Positions 45,900 through 56,819 of a stretch of 64,000 nt of DNA are shown piece by piece. A program made the translations under genes and the position numbers. The stretch covers positions 26,496,597 to 26,560,596 of the forward strand of contig OY735215.1 of NCBI GenBank assembly GCA_963457665.1, in the 5' to 3' direction. The DNA comes from Thysanoteuthis rhombus (taxonomy: Eukaryota; Mollusca; Cephalopoda; Oegopsida; Thysanoteuthidae). The notes beneath the pieces were generated by a model. That model searched no databases and was not told the origin of the DNA. It worked only from the letters and a program-made list of their open reading frames with translations. Positions within the stretch are counted from its first letter, which is position 1. Each line of letters starts with the position of its first letter.

Positions 45900-47780
45900 A
45901 ATTAGGTGAGAGTCTGGTTAAAAATTACACCCTGGGTGCCTGTACGCACACACATGCATACATACTCACAGAAATTTTCCACTTGATATAAGGATGAACG
46001 AGAAGAAAAAAAAACAAACTCAAAATGGGATAAATTCAAACTCAAGTTTTGTTTGCACGCGCTTCCTGACTTTCCCAAAACAAGAAATATCAACTCTCCT
46101 TTAGTATGTTACCAAATGTCTGGCAAATAATAACTTTCGAGTTAATTGCTCTCCTTTAATAAACCGAACGTAAGTTAAGATTAAGATTTCATTAACTATT
46201 AGAATTGGTTCATCCAGCTGTAACGAAAATTGACCTATTCTCCACTTTACACAAGTTTGCTTCACGCCACTTTGCTTCTATAAAAGACCTCAGGCCGCCA
46301 TTGGCTTAGAACTGTGTCAATGAGCAGATGGGCTTTATATCGATCTATCTTATTTATCGTCCGTTAGCAAGATGTGTCTAAAGGTGATAGAAAATACCCA
46401 GAGAGCTTGTAAGAGTTTTACGCTTAGCGTAAAGCTCACAAGCATAGATTATTACTTGGGTTAAGGAATACGCAAATGTTCCCATATGAATTAATGGTAC
46501 TTGCTTTTTCGCTTTACACCATTTCAGCTTACGAGGGATTTCAAAGGGACGCTCTACTTATAGATAGAAACCTGTACTTAATCATGGACAGTGGATTTCT
46601 GATTAAACCACTCGTGCATTCTCTCCTCTGCCGTTGTGATATGACTGTATAAATAACGACGCTGGGAGAATTGGATTCATGACTTTCATTTCAGCACGAA
46701 AATGAAATAGCCTTATTTTGAGCTCGATTCGTTGATTTTCTCTTTTGAGTACAATGAGTAGCAATCAGCCGTGCCAATTCTACTGACATTTCCATATCAG
46801 ATCTTTCCTATTGATTAGTATTAATCGATCTGATCCCTTAGCGGTTCAACAACTGAGGACAGTTTTGGGACTAATTCAATCGATAACACCCCACTTTTTA
46901 TACAGATTTCAAATAGCACGTCATTTATTATTGAACCACTAATCTGAAATTAATGGCAACAAAAATAAGAAAATTGTCATCTTTCCAAATACTACACCCA
47001 GAGCAAATATAGGCCATGTATTCTGTTCACTTTTCTCTCGTATTCATACTAGCCAAGGCGGAGATATTGGCTCGATTGAATTACGCATCAGAATAGAAAA
47101 AGATTTCTGTGGACAAGGAAGTCAGTTGGGAGATTTCGCTGCATGGCAACGTTCGTCCACGTAATTCGAATGCGGGCTGGGTTGGGAGGTTCTTCCACAT
47201 AAGGTGTATTCTCCAGAACTGTCATCTTCAGATTAGCAATTATTCCGATCTATGAAGTTCTCTTTGTGTGGTCAGATGTTCCAGCAACAAGTTCGAATGT
47301 TGAGAAAAGATTAATCGAAGAATAAATCGAATCAAAACCGGGATTGTTTTTTTTTTTTTGGTGGAATACACAATTTAGCTAAAAGGTTGAACAGTCATAG
47401 AAAGACAGGAAAATACTTATATTACGTATGAAATACTTATAATTATACTGTGAATTCGTATGAACAAAAGATTTTGTAAAAATGCGCTGGAAACTCTTGC
47501 ATCAACACAGAAGCAATACATCGTTTCAATAATTCGAAGTGTTCTTTTGGAAAGAAGAAAGAAAATTATAACTTTAACGAAATTGGCTTTTAGGACAGTT
47601 TTGTGAAATTTTATCGGATGATTAATCCGATAAAATAGACCGAAGAGTCAAAAAAAAAGAAAAGAAAAAAGAAAAAAAGAGAGACAGCAGTTCACTGGTT
47701 GGTTTCGCCTTCCCTTACTTGATGAATCGGACTCAGCCACATAACGTTTGCATGACGTAATAGGTAAACAAGAAGTGTAG
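45900..47780. other. Non-coding stretch with an imperfect hairpin at 46405-46443
   Basis: No gene was recognised. GCTTGTAAGAGTTTTACGC, a TTA loop and GCGTAAAGCTCACAAGC form an imperfect hairpin. An A/G-rich run lies at 47650-47690. Confidence 0.4.
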
Positions 47781-47789
47781 TTGTGACAG

Positions 47790-48545
47790 TGTTGCTATGA
47801 CAGCCATGATATCCAGACAAGATTTAAACATGGTTTGATTGTTGACGACCAGAAAGATCGGGCTACTGCTCCAGGGTTTTCTCGAACAACAGTAGCAAGG
47901 GTTTGCCAGAAACGTGTGAAATCTGGACAGACATCAGCGGTATGTGAAAACTGCAGGCGCCCAACGTTGGGGCGACATTGCATTAAATCACATTCTCATT
48001 CAACGCTGACGCACTGTACAATGCACACTGTATTCCATAGCGTTTCGTATTCGTCGAATAAAGATACCATTATTGGATCGCATGAGGCCATAGATCCAGC
48101 CTGTCAGTAGGGTGCCGTGCAAATCGATGGTGTCTCGGTAATTGTGTAGGATATATTCCGTTGGAGTTCACAAGGATCACTAGTGAAACTGGGATCCGTC
48201 TTGACAGATGTGACATACACCGATTTTGTAGCAGACCATTTGAACCCCTTCAAGCTCACCCGATTTCCAACAAGATAACGCAATTCCCCATGGTACACAC
48301 GTGACACGAAACTGATCCCAGGACGCCATTGCTCTCCCCAAACCCCTACTGCACTCTCTAGATTCAAACTTTATTGAGCATGTATTGAGTATTAAATTCC
48401 GGTACCCCCCCCCCCAAAAAAAAACCCCAACACAGTTAGGGACAGCCCAGGAACGTGTCTGGATAGTTATATCCAAGCAATGATTCCAGCACACCGTATA
48501 CTCTGTCACGTCACTTAACCGACGTTATTCAGGCAAAGGGAGCAG
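47790..48545 (+). pseudogene. Tc1-like transposase relic
   Basis: Plus-strand pieces match Tc1 transposases in order: TTVARVCQKRVKSGQTSAV (helix-turn-helix region), then AFRIRRIKIP and LDRMRP-type fragments, then FQQDNAIPHGTHVTRN, which holds the second catalytic Asp in the family pattern FQQDNARPH. A decayed IEHV segment comes next (family: SPDLNPIEH.WD). Stops and shifts break it into many frames and a C/A homopolymer interrupts it near 48405-48423. No terminal repeats were found. Confidence 0.65.
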
Positions 48546-48697
48546 TGAGACGTTATCAAGTAGCTGTCTCTAATTTTAAGGCACTTCAGCTTAATTGAAA
48601 ATTTAATGCATCAATTAAACAACCCTATTAAGACTAACTTATTTAGGAGCTTAATGTCTGCATTAAAATGTCCCAGTAGACTTCTAAAAGAGGCCTA

Positions 48698-48698
<1 letters not shown>

Positions 48699-48730
<32 letters not shown>
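48699..48730. repeat. (AT)n microsatellite
   Basis: This is a pure TA dinucleotide run. Confidence 0.95.
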
Positions 48731-48732
<2 letters not shown>

Positions 48733-49071
48733 ACAGTTGTAGAAACCTCAGGATATATATGTCTTGAGAGCGTTAAAGCTCTATAACCATCGGTTCACAA
48801 AGCCTTAATAAAAAAATTAATCTCGAATTAACCATACAAATGATAACATAGCTTACTGACACCCGGGTACATTATATTTACTGGATTCTCTTGGATCTTT
48901 TCCAAAATTTTAGAATGGGTGTTTATCATTAATTCCTTGTAGAGAAGACGAAGAAGAAAAGCAAGAAGTAATAGCAACTACTGGTACTACTGAAAAACAA
49001 AATAGAAGTGAAAACATCTTACCGTAAACGATAAGCTTAAAATCATTTTAGTCTACTTAATCAAAACTTTA

Positions 49072-49310
49072 GGCGCCTCGTTTGAGTGTAATGGTTAGCG
49101 AGCGGGTATCTTAGATCATTGGTACTGAGTTTGATTCTCACTGAGGGTGCTTCTGGTTATCACACTGAAAGCATTGATTCCAGCTTGATCATTGATATCA
49201 AGCAGAGATGAGCTTGCTCAGTTCTCACATGGGTGACCACTTACGAACAGTACATGCTGTAAGCAACCTGACGCGTGTATACCAAACCCAGCAAAATTTA
49301 GTAAATAAAT
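49072..49310 (+). mobile_element. Composite tRNA plus 5S rRNA SINE
   Basis: The head has GTGTAATGGTTAGCGAGCGG (A-box region) and GAGTTTGATTCTCACTG (B-box region), as in tRNA-derived SINEs. From about 49180 a second part follows, with ATATCAAGCAGAGATGAGC, ACATGGGTGACCACTTACGA and ACATGCTGTAAGC. These match the 3' half of 5S rRNA (TTAAGCA..., GGATGGGTGACCGCCTGGGA, TGCTGTAAGC). No long open frame is present. The tail seems to end in an AAATTTAGTAAATAAAT stretch. The 5S similarity is by memory of the conserved sequence. Confidence 0.6.
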
Positions 49311-49624
49311 ACTTGACCAACTTTGCACTGAACACAGAGCGAATTTCCTAATTTTATTTGTAGTTGAGTTGGCAGAATTCTGACCCACTTTTTGTTGGCC
49401 AATGAGCTCATTAACTGCAGCTTGCATTTTGTCCATAAGTTAGAAAAAAAAACACCTGGGGCGGAATGATAGAACCACGATGTTGATAATTCGAGCTGAG
49501 AGGGTTAAAAAAAATGAGGAAATGTAAATGAGTTGGGGATTTTGAGACCGTTTGTTTTCTCGTTGTCTACGCAATAAAGACGGGGAGGGGGTGGCACATC
49601 GCTGTTTTGTTGGCGAATCCCCAG

Positions 49625-49770
49625 AAAAAAAAAGAGACAAAGAAATAAAGGAGAGAAAGAGGCAGAAAAACGGAGAGAGAGAGGGGGGGGAAGAGGAGGG
49701 GTGATGGAAAGTGATAAGAGAAAAAGAAAAAGAGAGAAAGTAGAAGTGACAGAGAGAGGAAAGAAGGGAA

Positions 49771-49838
<68 letters not shown>
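49625..49838 (+). repeat. Polypurine tract with (GA)n microsatellite
   Basis: About 210 bp is almost purely A and G on the plus strand, ending in a pure (GA) run from about 49781 to 49836. Open frames of 205 and 152 codons on the minus strand, with long Ser-Leu repeats, are translations of this tract and not genes. Confidence 0.95.
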
Positions 49839-49840
<2 letters not shown>

Positions 49841-50089
49841 AGTGGGGTACGTTTTTTTTTTTTTCTTTCCAGCCAGTTTCGAAACGGAAGTGAGGGTAGG
49901 CATTTTTAGAAAATTTCCCATAAGACTTGTTTTTCCATACAGTAGTGCAGACAAATATTGCAAATCTTATTTTCAAGTCGGAGAAGACCAGGGTAATGAG
50001 GTGGATGGGAATTGACAGTGGATTTGGCCAGTAAAGAATGAAAACTTCCGCCAACAACCTTGCAAATTCCCACCCACATCAACATTTTT

Positions 50090-50940
50090 CCTGCATCGGG
50101 AAGATATTTACATACCTGGGCAAAACGTTCATTCCTTCGGCTAAATATCTTTACCGAGTCTTTACGTCATTTATAAATGGACGCATTTTCCGATGTTAGA
50201 ATACAGTTTACTAGTTAATTCCTGTGAAAAAAAAGTCCTGTACATATTTTAATTTCTATCAGACAATTTTTCAAGAAAAGGGACTACCGAACTTTGATGG
50301 AAGAGTAAGTTGTTTCAGATGGTGGTTACATTATATGTTCATCAGCAAAATTGTCGACTTAAAGTGGAAAAGTCCTTTGTTATGGACAGAAAACAAAAAA
50401 GTCACTCAGTTCATTATATAGATGGAATACTTCAACTAACAGTAATTATTTATCAAGTTCAACTTAGCCTGGTACAAGGACACGGTATAAGTATAACCAG
50501 TGAGTGTAAAAATGATTATGGTATTCACTTATCCTCCCATAGGGACAGGGTGTAGCACAATGCTCTTTTTTTATTGTGAGTATAACATGACATACATGGA
50601 CCATGAAATAACGACAAACCCTACTGCTCTTAGTGCAATGAGGAAGTGCTGCCTTAGGAATCGGGTTCCTTTGCCACAAACAGCCACGGATTGAGATCGC
50701 AACCTGGTTGCAGTTTTGCCAAACTCGTAACTCAGACTGATGCTCAAAAAGACCTGCTTACTAACCATCGTGCAACAATTGTTGTCCTATTCCTAGTGGT
50801 AGACATTAAGTAGTCTTGAAATTGTTTTTCTAGGGGGAAATACTTCAATTTATCAGCATCATGAGGCGTGCACAGCCTGTATGTGCGCGTTTCGTCCTAT
50901 TTTGAAGATGAAGAAGACTAAAGGAAGCTTCGTGATTACA
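50090..50940. other. Non-coding stretch, possible SINE around 50460-50700
   Basis: CTTAGCCTGGTACAAGG near 50466 recurs exactly near 53702. The GAATCGGGTTCCTTTGCC string is tRNA-like. No gene was recognised. Confidence 0.3.
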
Positions 50941-50949
50941 CAGTCTCTA

Positions 50950-50997
<48 letters not shown>

Positions 50998-50998
50998 G
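50950..50998. repeat. (CA)n(TA)n microsatellite
   Basis: A pure (CA) run passes into a (TA) run. Confidence 0.95.
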
Positions 50999-51044
50999 TA
51001 TACTCATAGGGTATTAATGTCTCTTCTCTCAAAATTATAGAATT

Positions 51045-51404
51045 TTGACGGGAGTCATTATTAACTTTCAAAGAGTTTTTTATGGACAATTGGACTCATT
51101 TGACAGGCAAGTGTCAGTACCGGCGCCTCGGGCTATGCCGTGGAACAGAACAGACATCGTGGAAAAGGACATCGGTGAGAAGTCTATCCTCACAGTGAGG
51201 ATGAAATTCTCCCTGACATCTGGCAAGACACGCGAAGGCTACAGGGCGGGTTTCAGCGCGCTTATCGGGGATCATGGCGAATTCTGAGTGCTTTATTTCA
51301 CCCGCAATACAAGTATATACGCCTGGAAATATGAGGAATACAGCTTGAGAGGCCCTTAGAGACTTCAATATAGTGGCATTCTTGAGAGCTTCCAAGTTTC
51401 CCAA
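51045..51404. other. GC-richer patch with open frames on both strands, unrecognised
   Basis: The plus frame 51045-51287 (80 codons) and the minus frame 51404-51114 (96 codons) overlap. The patch is much richer in CpG than its neighbours (for example CCGGCGCCTCGGGCTATGC). No motif was recognised. It could be an old repeat or an exon relic. Confidence 0.2.
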
Positions 51405-52684
51405 GTCTTTGCCTTTGGGACAGGAAGAACACCCTAGTATACCACTGAAGGTGGGAATTACTATAACTCACTGAATTATACGTGGGGATATATAAAACAA
51501 GAAAAGACAAAAAAAAAAAAAAAAAACGTCACGCGTGAGCCAGTGACTGACCCTCGGGTGGCCTTGATGCCACTGCAGCACATGAAATTAAGCTTTGAAG
51601 TGAATGAGTCAAGAATAGATAAATTACAAAATATCAATGTTCTGATCACGAAAGCAAAGTTTGAAGGAAATAATAGCCATTTTGTATACTTTTTAGAGAA
51701 TCGGGAAATGATAGTTATTACGAAGGAACAGAAAAAAAGTTGCAAAATGTTATTAAATATCATAGTACCCGTGGAAAATGATGGAATTATCTACGTTTGG
51801 TATAAATTATACAGATATATTTTAGTATAGACGTATACATCGAAATAAATTTTTATCATTTTCTACTTCTCTCCATGTTTTTTAAGGCAATACTGCATCA
51901 GAATTAAATGGAGAAACGAATTTTTTTTTTTTTTGAGAAAAAATACTTTAATCATGAAAAATCAGAGATTCCTATATTTCTGTTTTGCGACGAAGACAGA
52001 CAACAGCAGTAGTAGTAGGAATATTGTAGAAACATCCTGGCTTCACCCCTTCCTGATTGCTTTAGCGTGACAGAAAAAACAAACAAACTTACAGCTTTTA
52101 TATGAAAGGCTTTTGACAATCTTACTTTTCGTTTATTCCCTGTAGCTTTTTATTGCAAGTCCCAGACCGTTATTTCACGACAGTATACAGCATTATCTTC
52201 GATCCAGGCTGTTTACTTAATGGTCGTAAAATAATGATACGATAGTTGCCAAGAAAACAAAGAGAAATGAGATGAAAAAAAATACTTGTCAAAAATTAAT
52301 AATAGTCGTAATGCATTGTTGCTTTATGAAAGTAAACGACCATCGTCAATGCCGAGCTCACGAAATATATTTGGTGTCAAGAGTTCGAACTAAACTCTAG
52401 TAGATAAATTATAGTTAATGCTGTCTTCTCGGTAAGAAAACTATCATGAATGAATCGCAACTCAACGCTATTGGTACGAGGGGAAAAAGCCTCAAGTGGC
52501 CATCGACAATAATGCATTGGTCGTGTTTATGGGCTAATTCCACATTAATTACGCCGGAAATAAAAACCTTGATATGTTTTATAAGTACTAGTCCATGACG
52601 CATTGCTTTGCTGTTGGTATACAACTGGCCGACCGGTAGCTGCTATGGATACTGTAAGTGTGGCAGGAGGGGGGATAATAAAAT

Positions 52685-52865
52685 TAGGTAGATTGATAAG
52701 ACGGAAGAAAGGAAAGTTAGGTAGTTTAGTAGGAGAATGGGAAGTGGAGAGAAAAAATGAAGTTTGAGAGGAACAGAAGGGAAAGAGGAGAAAAATTAGA
52801 TGGTTTGATAAGGAGGATAGGAATAGAGAGGGGAAAGTTGGGTAGTTTAATGAGAAGGCGCAAGG
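52685..52865 (+). repeat. Purine-rich minisatellite, four degenerate units
   Basis: AAATTAGGTAGATTGATAAG, AAAGTTAGGTAGTTTAGTAG, AAAATTAGATGGTTTGATAA and AAAGTTGGGTAGTTTAATGA recur at irregular spacing of about 35-80 bp. Between them lies A/G-rich filler. Confidence 0.65.
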
Positions 52866-52899
52866 GCTGATGGCTGCTACTGATAAGTGTGACAGACAC

Positions 52900-53004
52900 G
52901 GCTCTTATTTACTTCTACTAACGAAATTGGAGAGGTATATTTATTCTATTCGATCGCATATTTCCTCCAGATATGTCCAAATTTTGTGGAAGGGTGGGCA
53001 ATGG

Positions 53005-53040
<36 letters not shown>

Positions 53041-53660
53041 AGATTTAGAGTCCTGGAATTTTTGATTCAGAGATATTTTTCCGTTTAAGTTATATATACG
53101 CTCATAACTGTCCACATAGTATCTCTACGAATTTTTCGATAGATTTCAATGAAATTCCGTGGTAGTATGGATGAAAGGCTACGGAAGAACTGGTTCAAAT
53201 TAGGGGTGGATCCGTGCACAATTACCTTCCCTACGTCCTAGTTAGATGTCAACATCACATAACATCACCACGATATCTTCTGAAGTCCTCTATGAATTTC
53301 AATGAAATTCTGAGGAAGAGTGCGTAATAAGAATCTTTCTTTGACGCCCCCCCCCGCCACGTACAGTTATGTATGCACTGTCTTTCCATGCGATATCTCA
53401 GAGTTCTAAATGAATTTCAATTAAATTTTGTTGGGGGGTGGACAATTGTCTATGGAAGAGGTGATTAAATTTTGATGCAGATTATCTACTCTTCATTGAA
53501 GTTATACGTCCACGCCACGCGTAATATGGCCAAAAGCTCTTGATGACTTTCAATAAGATTTTGTGAAAGGATGGGCTATATACAATGGAAGTGATTACAT
53601 TTTAGAGCAGGTCAATGCACAGTTACTTCCCCTGACAATGGTGTTGGCAGAGGTAGACGC
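52900..53660 (-). repeat. Satellite array S1-type, third locus
   Basis: Units share ATTTCAATGAAATTC, GATATCT, GGATCCGTGCACAATTACCT and GGGTGGACAATTG with the 21.9-kb and 44-kb arrays. All visible units (near 53095, 53275, 53385, 53515) point one way. A (GA)n run at 53009-53038 interrupts the start. The strand is set by agreement with the 22.6-23.0 kb half. Confidence 0.6.
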
Positions 53661-53679
53661 TCATAAGTCATCATATATT

Positions 53680-56600
53680 TATACGATTAGCTGAGCATAG
53701 CTTAGCCTGGTACAAGGCTAAATAAAGATTGTTCTAATCTTTCTAGGTCGAGACAGTATGTATGTTTTTCGTTATTGCTTCTATATTTCATTGTTCCTTT
53801 GACAAAAAAATAAGGGAAAATCAGCCACTATAATTGACTCCAGTCTGAATAGACCAACGAAAACTTTTGCAGTATCTTGTGAGATAGATGAAGTGATACA
53901 TTCAAAATCCTAAAAACCCATAAAAAACAATAATGGAAATGGGGTTGTTTTCGAAATATTTGGTGTACTGATCAAGAAAATGGTTATCTTTTTACAACAC
54001 CAAGACGGAAAACAGAGCAATTCTCAATTCAAAGACATTCTGCCTCAAGTCACAGGACACAACTTGCACTTTACATCTGTGGGAATATTCTGTTAAGCCC
54101 TTTGGGCACAGATCACAAGGATATATATATATATATATATATAACATGCACTGTGTCTGATGAATATCCCTAGAGAGTATACGAGCATCGGATACAAATA
54201 AATGATCAGTTTACTTCAAATTCGCTTGCTTTAATGCCTTTCTAAGTTTCAATTGCTTCAATTTTCAAGTATCGTGGGTCAAGTAACATACAACATTTGA
54301 AGTGTTGGTATCCGTTAGTGGGTCATAAAATACCATATATAATCATATACCTACCAGCACATAGGTTTAAATTCTGTTCCACCATTTTATTTAGTACCCA
54401 GGCTCATCAACAGATGGTGAAATAGTTCAAAGAAAAAAAGAAATGGGTCTCAAAGAGTTAATGCCATTCCCAATTTCATGACCATGATATAAATATTGTA
54501 GCAGACTTGTGTCACAGCCCGAGTACAGAATGCTTGTAAAATTTATAGTTTAACCCAGGAATAGTAAGGATTAAAAATTAAAATGAAGACATTGCCTGAA
54601 ATGATAGTCAGTCGATAATGTTTATCAAAACAAAAACAGCATGTCAACAAAACATACTGGGAAAGTTTACTAATGACCATATAACACAGAAATTTCTAAG
54701 AGATATATATCAACAGACCATATAAAAATGCATTTACTCCAGAGGAGAATGTCAGCTTGTTTTCTCAATACTGTGATTATGGTTGGATATAACAATTTTT
54801 TTCGAAGTTTTAAAAATTCTTGTACAGGGAGGGGGAGACATGCCTGCATTATTTAAGGGCTTATATTTCTCATGCCGCAACACAATAATTGTTCATAAAA
54901 GGAATGGAGAGTTTCCAGAGAAAAAGCATTTGTAGGAAAAAGGAGAGGACATGATGGTTGTGATGGAGAAATGGACCAATCTGTAGAACAATATTAAATG
55001 AAACTAAGGAACACTTTCGAAACCGGGTTGCTGAAAAATTTGCATTACTTTCTGTTATCGTTTTCTAGGAAAAGCATGATTTGTTTAACTGCTGTTACGA
55101 GACAGAGCAAAAGAGGACAAGAAAGCTCATCTCCAAATAGTCTTCATGCTCATGATGTAACAAGCCAGAAATAAAACTAATATATAAAGTCATAGCAAGT
55201 TTGATCCTCACAGAGTATTGCATTCTGGTCTTATAGCAGACAAGACTGTTAAGTAAATACACACACACACGTAATGAAATTCAAGAAAATCTTGAGAAAT
55301 GAAATCAATGCAGAAAGATTTTACTACTGGCTTGTAAAATAGGAGGGATACTTTTGAATGGGTTATCATAGCGACTACAGAAAAATTATATTCCAAGAAC
55401 AGTTACTTCTGCATATTGTCAACATGACAAAGTTTGTGCAGGTATGTAACAGATTTGATTCACTCAGAAGAATGTAATTATTTTTTCATGTATCATAATC
55501 TTTAGAGAACTCTTGGAAAGAACCCTTCAATTGGTAGGCAGGATTAAGTTGCTCAAACCAAGTTTTATTGCAGTTGGTGCCCTCCCCAAGGAATGTATGT
55601 CATTCTTTATTGATTAATGAGATGATCTTTCTGGGACATACTATGTTGTCTTGACAAGACAGATTGATCTGTCTCACAAAGCACACTTATTAACAATAAA
55701 ACAGGACGTAGTATACATCAAAGATGAAGACTCTATCAATAATAATAAACAAAAAGTATAGAATATTTTCATAAATATGCTATATATCTTTATATAAATG
55801 ATTGTCAAGGTGTGATTAAATACTGTAAAATCAGCCAACCTTACTCATCAAATACAAAAACAGAGAAGGGTGAAGATTATGGACAATATGAGAATTCACA
55901 ATTGCATGTCGGGCAATGATTTTGTCTCTATTTCTTGAATGATTCATGGAGACCTATCTATTTTTATAGCAATTATGGGGTTTTATGGGGCTGGGTGCAA
56001 GTCAGACACCTAAGATGGACTGTCTTACAGGGCCCAAATGCCTTGCTATTAACATATAACTGGGAGAGGTGGATTGATGCCTTTGCAAGAGCATTAGTGT
56101 GAACTGAACTTGAACTGTCCCAGCTAGAGTTGGAACTGGGTTTGCCGATTTTATTCTCAGTGATGTTAATCATTGGACCTTTCACACTTTCAGTTAGAGA
56201 GCAGGGAGTATATCAAGCTGTAATCTCATCCAAGTGATCGAAAGTGATTTTCATGGTAGGCACAAAACTGGCACTCAGGTCAGTCAGTAAATTGTTTCAA
56301 TTTGAATAAAGCCAAAGGGCACATCTGTCGAAACATAGTATCAAATAAGAAAAGACAAAGATGAGGATAGCATTCAGAAAAGTCAATGGAACAAAATCTT
56401 CCGCCAGAATTAGTGAAGCCTAGCAAAATTTTTAAAAAAAGGGTCTGGGTCAATCATATAGGTACTCGTGTCCTGAAGATGGATAACAATGGATGACAAC
56501 TCTCAACTCTCATTATCGAATTTGGATCTAATGAAACTCGCCTTGGCACCTAAGGTACATAATTTAGACCATACCTTCTTGATTCATTGAAAAGAGACAT

Positions 56601-56810
56601 TCAATGTATTCTTTGGTGTCTGCAGTATTTGATTATAAGCATGTTCCTGAATGAAAAGAAATCATGTATTATTACAGTCATATAAATAGATTGTGTCGAT
56701 CAAGTTGAACAAATCCCACAAATTAAATAATTCAGAAAGGAATAACACAAAATATGCCTGAAAAGACAAAACAATAAGAAAGAAAGAACGAATGGAGAAA
56801 TCATTTGTTT
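53680..56810. other. Non-coding stretch, nothing firmly recognised
   Basis: It holds an (AT)n run at 54120-54142 and AT-rich sequence. Moderately GC-richer patches at 55520-55690 and 55985-56190 could be SINE relics. The first contains the near-palindrome TGTCTTGACAAGACA near 55650. No coding gene was seen. Confidence 0.35.
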
Positions 56811-56819
56811 TGTCTTTAT

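Noticed and set aside
49440-50057. 205- and 152-codon minus-strand frames with Ser-Leu repeats
   Set aside because: They are translations of the (GA)n polypurine tract, with no domain outside it.
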